NCBI GenBank assembly: GCA_023434205.1
Contig: JAEYTB010000067.1
Span: forward strand, 1-9,513
Reading direction: 5' to 3'
DNA: 9,513 bases
Source of the DNA: Planctomycetota bacterium
GTDB taxonomy: Bacteria > Planctomycetota > Phycisphaerae > Phycisphaerales > UBA1924
Made by a program: the position numbers and the translations under genes. Below the pieces are notes generated by a model. The model made no database searches and was not told the origin of the DNA. It saw nothing but the letters and a program-made list of their open reading frames with translations. Below, piece after piece: positions 1 through 3,708 of this stretch. Numbering within the stretch: the first letter of the stretch is position 1; every line of letters starts with the position of its first letter.

Positions 1-11
1 AGGAAGATGAC

Positions 12-989
12 ATGACCAGTGCGAACACCGGTGAGAAGAAGGCGTCCTGCTGCGGCCCGGCGTGCTGCTCGGGTGAAGCCGCGGCGACGAGCGCCAGCCG
101 CTCGGCCGCGGACATCGTCCGCGAGCAAGTGCGTGCGGGGTACTCAGCGATCGCCGAAGCGGGATCGTGGAGCGCGACCAAGCAGGCGGCGGGCGCGCCG
201 GCAGGCTGCTGTGGCACCGCGGCGCCGGCGGGCAGGTCGGGCGGCGGTTGCTGCGGACCCACGTCCTTCACGGGCGATGAGCTGGCGAAGGCGATCGGGT
301 ATTCGAAGGATGAGCTGAACGCCGCGGCGGAGGATGCGAACCTGGGCCTCTCGTGCGGGAACCCGACGGCGCTGGCGTCATTGCGGCCCGGGGAGGTAGT
401 GCTGGACCTGGGGAGCGGGGCCGGGTTTGACGCGTTCATCGCGGGGCCCAAGGTCGGGGCACAAGGGCGGGTGATCGGCGTAGACATGACGCCCGCAATG
501 CTGGACAAGGCCCGAGCCAACCTGGGGACCTACCGCGCACAGACGAGCCTGGACAACGTGGAGTTCCGGCTGGGCGAGATCGAGAACCTGCCGTTGGCGG
601 ACAACTCGGTAGATGTAGTGATCTCCAACTGCGTGCTGAACCTCTCGCCGGACCAGGAGAAGGTGTGGAGGGAGATCGCGCGGGTGCTGAAGCCCGGCGG
701 GCGCGTGGCGATCTCGGACCTGGTGCTGCTGCGGCCGCTGCCGGAGCAGGTACGCACCGATGTGGAGGCGCTGGTGGGGTGCGTGGCGGGCGCGACGCTC
801 GCGTCGATCGTCGAGGGCTTGGCGCAGCGTGCCGGGCTCAAGGATGTGCGGCTGGAGCGCAAGGGCGGCTACGTGGACGCGATGACGGACTGGCAGGACC
901 CGCTGTACCAGAAGATCATCGCGGCGCTGGGGCCGGGGGAACGGATCGGGGACTACGTGACCAGCGCGAACATCACGGGGGTGAAGTGA
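12..989 (+). CDS. arsM: arsenite S-adenosylmethionine methyltransferase (ArsM type)
   Basis: Predicted cytosolic enzyme (325 aa) that transfers methyl groups from S-adenosylmethionine to trivalent arsenic, giving methylated and often volatile arsenicals. The class I Rossmann methyltransferase core has its SAM motif LDLGSGAGFD at residues 131-140 and the acidic GVDMTPAML segment at 156-164. The three cysteines that bind As(III) in ArsM enzymes are all present: C115 (LSCGNPTA), C207 (ISNCVLNL) and C257 (VGCVAGA). The family segment GEIENLPLADNSVDVVISNC (188-207) is intact. The N-terminal 85 residues contain four Cys-Cys pairs (13/14, 18/19, 66/67, 80/81). The latter two are common in bacterial ArsM; the first two look like an added metal(loid)-binding patch. 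The start is fixed by AGGAAG at 1-6, five bases before the ATG. An arsR or other ars gene could lie before the window edge but cannot be seen. Function is well supported by motifs; substrate specificity is from family knowledge. Confidence 0.93.
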   Translation: MTSANTGEKKASCCGPACCSGEAAATSASRSAADIVREQVRAGYSAIAEAGSWSATKQAAGAPAGCCGTAAPAGRSGGGCCGPTSFTGDELAKAIGYSKDELNAAAEDANLGLSCGNPTALASLRPGEVVLDLGSGAGFDAFIAGPKVGAQGRVIGVDMTPAMLDKARANLGTYRAQTSLDNVEFRLGEIENLPLADNSVDVVISNCVLNLSPDQEKVWREIARVLKPGGRVAISDLVLLRPLPEQVRTDVEALVGCVAGATLASIVEGLAQRAGLKDVRLERKGGYVDAMTDWQDPLYQKIIAALGPGERIGDYVTSANITGVK

Positions 990-1053
990 CCCCGAAGATC
1001 ATCCCTCAACGCAAACGCCCCGCGATTGCTCGCGGGGCGTTGGAAGTGACCCC
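983..1053. repeat. 11-nt direct repeat copying the tRNA-Glu 3' end
   Basis: The string gaagtgacccc occurs at 983-993, across the arsM stop codon, and again at 1043-1053, where it covers the 3' acceptor strand and discriminator base of the minus-strand tRNA-Glu. The two copies are 60 nt apart and flank the hairpin at 1014-1041. It could be a remnant attachment-site duplication or a chance match; no integrase is visible. Confidence 0.5.
1014..1041 (-). terminator. hairpin terminator of tRNA-Glu
   Basis: A perfect 12-bp inverted repeat (aacgccccgcga / tcgcggggcgtt) with a 4-nt loop begins 5 nt beyond the mature 3' end of tRNA-Glu. Read on the minus strand, the stem ends in GTT and continues TGCGTT, so the U-tract is short. 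It lies between two convergent genes and may also stop arsM transcription, but on the plus strand no T-run follows the stem. Confidence 0.7.
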
Positions 1054-1121
1054 AAGGGGATTCGAACCCCTGTTTTCAGGATGAGAACCTGACGTCCTGG
1101 ACCAGGCTAGACGATGGGGCC
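1047..1121 (-). tRNA. tRNA-Glu (anticodon CTC)
   Basis: A full cloverleaf folds on the minus strand in 75 nt. The acceptor is GGCCCCA paired with TGGGGTC (one G-U), followed by discriminator A. The D arm is GTCT/GGAC with an 11-nt loop, the anticodon stem TCAGG/CCTGA and the T arm AGGGG-TTCGAAT-CCCCT. The anticodon loop TTCTCAT gives CTC, which reads GAG. The CCA tail is not encoded, since ACT follows. It has its own promoter and hairpin terminator, so it is probably a single-gene transcript. GAG is the expected dominant Glu codon in a GC-rich genome. Confidence 0.95.
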
Positions 1122-1156
1122 AGCTTTCACGAACTGCTTCGTGGTCCAGTGAGGGA

Positions 1157-1185
1157 ACGATAGGGCGGGAGGGGCGGGGTGACAA
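1157..1185 (-). promoter_or_regulatory. sigma-70-like promoter of tRNA-Glu
   Basis: On the minus strand a -35 box TTGTCA (5 of 6 to TTGACA) and a -10 box TATCGT (4 of 6 to TATAAT) are exactly 17 nt apart. Transcription would start near 1150, leaving a leader of about 29 nt before the mature tRNA 5' end at 1121. The whole spacer (1163-1179 on the plus strand) is a G-quadruplex motif. Confidence 0.65.
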
Positions 1186-1193
1186 CCCGCGGG

Positions 1194-1211
1194 GGCGGGG
1201 ACAGGCCCGCC
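1194..1211 (-). other. GC-rich hairpin after the 103-aa gene
   Basis: A 6-bp inverted repeat (ggcggg / cccgcc) with a 6-nt loop begins 7 nt beyond the stop codon of the minus-strand gene at 1218-1529. There is no T-run, so it is at most a weak or Rho-assisted terminator, and it may be a by-product of local GC richness. Confidence 0.3.
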
Positions 1212-1217
1212 GGGGGC

Positions 1218-1529
1218 TCAGGCGCGGGCTTCGGTGGTGGCCAGGAGTTGGCGGCGTAGCTGGGACATGGCGTAGACGCAGGCCTCTTCGGCGGTCTGGC
1301 CGACGACGGCGCCGGCCACTGCCGCGGCGGGGTCGCGCCACTCGGCGCGGTAGCAGTCGAAGAGCTGGACGTGGCGGATGGTGAGGTCGCAGCCCTGGTC
1401 GGCGAAGACGCGCCGGACGGCCTGCTCATCGGGGTAGCTGCGGCCGTCGGCGTGCCGCTTGCAGCGGGCGGGGTCATCGGGGGTCCAGCCGGTGGCGTAC
1501 AGCGCGTCGATGGCGAAGTTCAGGCCCAT
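1218..1529 (-). CDS. hypothetical protein, 103 aa
   Basis: I do not recognise this family. It is a small soluble protein with no signal peptide or membrane segment. The N-terminus (NFAIDALYATGW, residues 4-15) looks conserved in style. A charged middle is followed by an alanine-rich, probably helical C-terminal third (68-103). Four cysteines (23, 47, 59, 84) are spaced too widely for a zinc ribbon. The ATG is supported by AAAGGGGA about 6 nt upstream, and the codons favour G or C at third positions like the neighbouring genes. The 114-nt gap upstream (1530-1643) holds only weak promoter-like sequence, the best being TGCTACCCT on the minus strand, so it may be transcribed separately from the CPBP gene. 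It is probably a real gene of unknown function. Confidence 0.7.
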   Translation of the reverse strand: MGLNFAIDALYATGWTPDDPARCKRHADGRSYPDEQAVRRVFADQGCDLTIRHVQLFDCYRAEWRDPAAAVAGAVVGQTAEEACVYAMSQLRRQLLATTEARA

Positions 1530-1643
1530 GGCAGTCCCCTTTCAGCTCCTGGCGGCTCTTAGGGTAGCACAAGGGGGCCGGGGGATTCCAGCGTGTTTTC
1601 GGACCCGCCGAACCCAAGTGGCGGTCACGGAAGGGGTTGGGCT

Positions 1644-2381
1644 CTACAAGATGAGGACGACCACGTCGTACAGGGCGTGGGCGACCACGGCGATGCCGAA
1701 GCCCCGCATGATGTAGAGCACAGCGAAGTAGGCCCCGGCGCCGGCCAGGAACAGGAACTTGATGGTGTCGTGGCGGGCGACGTCGTGGTAGAGCGCGAAC
1801 GCCAGCGCAGAGACAACCACGGCGACGACGAACCCGACGCCCTGGGAGAGCTTCATCAGGTCCACCAATACGAGGTGGACGAGGGTGACCAGGATGAGTC
1901 GGAACAGCAGTTCTTCGTAGATGCCGGCCCCCACGGACAGGGTCAGTTTGGCCTGCCAGGTGTGCTCCGCGAGCGGGCCGACGGCCTGCATGCCGGCCAT
2001 GCGCGAGCCCATGAGGTGGCTGAAGACGAGCACCGGGAGCATCCACACGCAGGACTCCAGGGTCATGCCCAGCAGCACATGGGGCCGGACGCGCCAGGCG
2101 TCGCGCTCGAGGGTGTGCCAGACGAGCAGCACGACGGCGAGGAGGATCGGGGGCAGGTGGAACGAGGCGGCGCCGAAGAGGTCGAAGAAGCTGCCCAGGA
2201 TGCTGCGGGCGCCGATGGTTTCCATCACGCCCTCGCCGGGGTTGGAGAGGTACAGGATCGAGCCGACCTCGTAGAGCACCATCAGCGGCAGGAGGAACAC
2301 GAGGACGTGGAGGGGACGCGTCGAGAGGCGGCCGTACGTCTCCTTCTGGCGTTTGTCCGGCTTTTTGAAGAGCTCGGACAT
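1644..2381 (-). CDS. CPBP family intramembrane metalloprotease-like protein
   Basis: Predicted polytopic inner-membrane protein of 245 aa in the CPBP (CAAX protease and bacteriocin-processing, formerly Abi) family. The three family motifs are present and in order: EELLFR (E156, E157, R161), FALYH (F195 to H199) and HALYD (H235 to D239). In this family the Glu and His residues form the intramembrane metal or catalytic site. About six or seven hydrophobic segments are visible, near residues 24-45, 77-92, 103-122, 150-172, 182-199, 208-224 and 228-244. Family members prenyl-process proteins, mature bacteriocins or control immunity; the substrate here cannot be told. The open frame extends to 2456, but that start would lie inside the rpsT terminator hairpin. 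The ATG at 2381 has GAGAGG about 10 nt upstream and is preferred; an ATG at 2408 has no visible ribosome-binding site. Confidence 0.85.
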   Translation of the reverse strand: MSELFKKPDKRQKETYGRLSTRPLHVLVFLLPLMVLYEVGSILYLSNPGEGVMETIGARSILGSFFDLFGAASFHLPPILLAVVLLVWHTLERDAWRVRPHVLLGMTLESCVWMLPVLVFSHLMGSRMAGMQAVGPLAEHTWQAKLTLSVGAGIYEELLFRLILVTLVHLVLVDLMKLSQGVGFVVAVVVSALAFALYHDVARHDTIKFLFLAGAGAYFAVLYIMRGFGIAVVAHALYDVVVLIL

Positions 2382-2426
2382 GCGGGTTGTGCCTCTCGCG
2401 GCGGACATGGGGATGCAATGTAGCCG

Positions 2427-2463
2427 AACAAAAAGAAAGACGCCCGTGCGAGGCACGGGCGTT
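2427..2463 (-). terminator. intrinsic terminator of rpsT
   Basis: On the minus strand a perfect 10-bp stem (acgcccgtgc / gcacgggcgt, arms 2440-2449 and 2453-2462, 3-nt loop) is followed by the T-rich tract TCTTTCTTTTTG. It lies 29 nt past the rpsT stop, in the right orientation, and separates rpsT from the downstream CPBP gene. This is the clearest terminator of the window together with that of tRNA-Arg. Confidence 0.9.
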
Positions 2464-2491
2464 GGGTCATGAAGCGTGTTGTGGAGAGGGG

Positions 2492-2767
2492 TTAGGCCTT
2501 CGCGGCGGCCTTGGCCTTGAGGCGGGCGTTGAGCCGGCTCTTGCGCCGGGCCGCCTGGTTCTTATGGATGACGCCCTTCTGGGCGGAGCGGTCGATGACG
2601 CGGACGACCTTGCGGAACGTCTCGGTGGCTTCGGCGGGCGTGCCGTGGAGGAGCTTTTCGGTGAAGCTCTTCATGGCCTCGCGCATCTCGCGGAGGCGCC
2701 AGCGGTTGAGTGCGCGGCTGGTAGCATTCTGGCGGACGCGCTTCTTGGCAGTACGAGAGTGAGCCAT
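2492..2767 (-). CDS. rpsT: 30S ribosomal protein S20
   Basis: Small-subunit protein S20 (91 aa; about 87 in E. coli), which binds 16S rRNA as a three-helix bundle. The N-terminus MAHSRTAKKRVRQN is the classic S20 start. It is followed by the basic helix RALNRWRLREMREAMKSF and the C-terminal segment HKNQAARRKSRLNARLKA (residues 68-85), also typical. The ATG at 2767 is chosen over one seven codons upstream because S20 proteins start here and because AAGGAAGG lies directly in front. It is transcribed alone on the minus strand, with its own terminator at 2427-2463. S20 is often a single-gene unit in other bacteria. Confidence 0.97.
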   Translation of the reverse strand: MAHSRTAKKRVRQNATSRALNRWRLREMREAMKSFTEKLLHGTPAEATETFRKVVRVIDRSAQKGVIHKNQAARRKSRLNARLKAKAAAKA

Positions 2768-2770
2768 CGA

Positions 2771-2780
2771 CCTTCCTTCC
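2771..2780 (-). promoter_or_regulatory. ribosome-binding site of rpsT
   Basis: On the minus strand GGAAGGAAGG ends 3 nt before the ATG at 2767. This tandem purine site fixes the start; the in-frame ATG seven codons further upstream at 2788 has no such element before it. Confidence 0.75.
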
Positions 2781-2821
2781 GGGTGCAAAGCAGACCGACC
2801 GGCACGGGCCGGCGGGGAGGG

Positions 2822-2850
2822 AATCTTGGCAGGCTGGGGGCGGAATTCAA
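2822..2850 (-). promoter_or_regulatory. possible rpsT promoter
   Basis: On the minus strand TTGAAT (4 of 6 to the -35 consensus) and AAGATT (3 of 6 to the -10 consensus) are 17 nt apart, about 55 nt before the rpsT start. The spacing is right and the position sensible, but the -10 box is poor. Confidence 0.3.
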
Positions 2851-2894
2851 GTGGGGAGCGGGAAGTCTGGCGAACGGAAGGCCCGGTTGGGAGC

Positions 2895-2923
2895 TTCCCA
2901 CTCCGGGGTTGCCCGCCTACACT
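2895..2923 (+). promoter_or_regulatory. possible tRNA-Arg promoter
   Basis: TTCCCA and TACACT (each 4 of 6 to consensus) are 17 nt apart and would start transcription near 2930, giving a leader of about 28 nt before the mature tRNA. Moderate match only. Confidence 0.35.
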
Positions 2924-2931
2924 CCCCCCCG

Positions 2932-2952
2932 TCCCCCGAGACGATCGGGGGA
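2932..2952 (+). other. hairpin in the tRNA-Arg leader
   Basis: An 8-bp inverted repeat (tcccccga / tcggggga) with a 5-nt loop ends 5 nt before the mature tRNA 5' end. It would sit in the pre-tRNA leader that RNase P removes. No T-run follows on either strand, so it is not a good terminator. Confidence 0.5.
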
Positions 2953-2957
2953 GCCGT

Positions 2958-3031
2958 GCGGGCGTAGCTCAATTGGATAGAGCACCTGACTACGGATCAG
3001 GAGGTTAGGGGTTCGACTCCCTTCGCCCGTG
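2958..3031 (+). tRNA. tRNA-Arg (anticodon ACG)
   Basis: A 74-nt cloverleaf: acceptor GCGGGCG paired with CGCCCGT (terminal G-U), then discriminator G; bases 8-9 TA; D arm GCTC/GAGC with loop AATTGGATA; anticodon stem CCTGA/TCAGG; variable loop AGGTT; T arm AGGGG-TTCGACT-CCCTT. The anticodon loop CTACGGA gives ACG, whose A34 is normally deaminated to inosine by TadA so that CGT, CGC and CGA are read. The CCA tail is not encoded. An intrinsic terminator follows 24 nt later. Confidence 0.95.
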
Positions 3032-3055
3032 TTCCTGGACAACAGGCCCCGCATG

Positions 3056-3087
3056 AAGCCCCGGCGATCCCGGGGTTTTTGCTTTTT
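3056..3087 (+). terminator. intrinsic terminator of tRNA-Arg
   Basis: The stem CCCCGG / CCGGGG (3059-3064 and 3070-3075) with a 5-nt loop is extended by AAG/TTT pairing and followed by TTTTTGCTTTTT. It is 24 nt past the mature tRNA end and separates this gene from the sigma factor. Confidence 0.88.
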
Positions 3088-3151
3088 GGGGCACTCTGCG
3101 GGCGCTTTGGAGGGCCTGCCACCCGGACGGGGAGGGGGTGGCGGGCCGGTG

Positions 3152-3157
3152 TAAGCT
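3152..3157 (+). promoter_or_regulatory. candidate -10 box of the sigma-kinase operon
   Basis: TAAGCT fits TANNNT and ends 6 nt before the GTG start at 3164, which would put +1 on the start codon itself and make the mRNA leaderless. No -35 box is visible 17 nt upstream, where the sequence is G-rich. The TAA in this hexamer is also an in-frame stop, so the reading frame cannot start further upstream. Confidence 0.3.
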
Positions 3158-3163
3158 GGGGGC

Positions 3164-3703
3164 GTGACGGACGAGAGCCCGCCAGCCCCCTCCGGTCCCC
3201 CCGGCAGCGACGCCCTGCTCGAGGCGGTGTATGAGCAGCTCCGGGCGGTGGCGCAGGAACGGCTGAAAGCGGAGAACGCGGGGCACACGCTCCAGGCGAC
3301 CGCGCTGGTCCACGAGGCGTTTCTGCGGATCGGGCGCGACCGGCAGGTGGCGTTCCAGAACCGGGCACACTTTTACGCGACCGCGGCGGAGGCGATGCGG
3401 CGGATTTTGATCGACCACGCGCGGGCGAAGGGATCGCTGAAGCGGGGCGGGAACGCGTCGCGGGCGCCGCTGTCGGTGGTCGACCTGGCAAGCGAGAGCG
3501 ATCCGGCGGAAGTGCTGGCGCTGGATGAAGCGTTGGCACGCTTGGAGAAGGCGGAGCCGGACGCCGCGGCCGTGGTCCGCCTGCGGTTCTATGCCGGGCT
3601 GAGCGGGGAAGAGGCGGCGGAGGCGCTGGGGATATCCGCGCGGCAGGTGGACCGGGTGTGGGCGTACGCGCGGGCGTGGCTGCTGCGTGAGATGTCGGGC
3701 TGA
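3164..3703 (+). CDS. ECF-type RNA polymerase sigma factor (PF07638 / TIGR02999 type)
   Basis: Alternative sigma factor (179 aa) that would direct RNA polymerase to a special promoter set. Sigma region 2 spans about residues 17-90, with TALVHEAFLRIG (46-57) and the family hallmark HFYATAAEAMRRILIDHARA (69-88). Region 4 spans about 118-175, with the helix-turn-helix GLSGEEAAEALGISARQVDR at 145-164. The start is GTG; an in-frame TAA at 3152 rules out a longer protein, and only a G-run lies close upstream. In region 2.2 the acidic DAED positions of ordinary ECF factors read QATA (44-47), leaving T46 as a possible phosphosite. No anti-sigma gene is present; instead a Ser/Thr kinase gene begins 5 nt after the stop, so translation is probably coupled. 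ECF factors of this sort linked to kinases are a known planctomycete arrangement. The target promoters are unknown. Confidence 0.9.
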   Translation: MTDESPPAPSGPPGSDALLEAVYEQLRAVAQERLKAENAGHTLQATALVHEAFLRIGRDRQVAFQNRAHFYATAAEAMRRILIDHARAKGSLKRGGNASRAPLSVVDLASESDPAEVLALDEALARLEKAEPDAAAVVRLRFYAGLSGEEAAEALGISARQVDRVWAYARAWLLREMSG

Positions 3704-3708
3704 GCGTT

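Noticed and set aside
1474..2418. 314-codon minus-strand frame overlapping the CPBP gene
   Set aside because: Same strand, different frame from the CPBP gene, which has all three family motifs and membrane segments; this product is Arg/Pro/His-rich without any.
1593..2423. 276-codon plus-strand frame
   Set aside because: Exact antisense of the CPBP gene; the product is a His/Glu/Gly-rich shadow.
2382..2456. N-terminal extension of the CPBP protein to an ATG at 2456
   Set aside because: These codons overlap the rpsT terminator hairpin and its T-tract, so a transcript starting after the terminator could not include them; the ATG at 2381 has a usable ribosome-binding site.
3129..3145. Second G-quadruplex before the sigma gene
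   Set aside because: Only three runs of three or more G are present (the fourth is GG), so it is not a canonical motif and GC richness is enough to explain it.
12..3700. CRISPR array, insertion sequence or transposase
   Set aside because: No regularly spaced repeats, no terminal inverted repeats and no transposase or integrase motif were found in this or the remaining part of the window.
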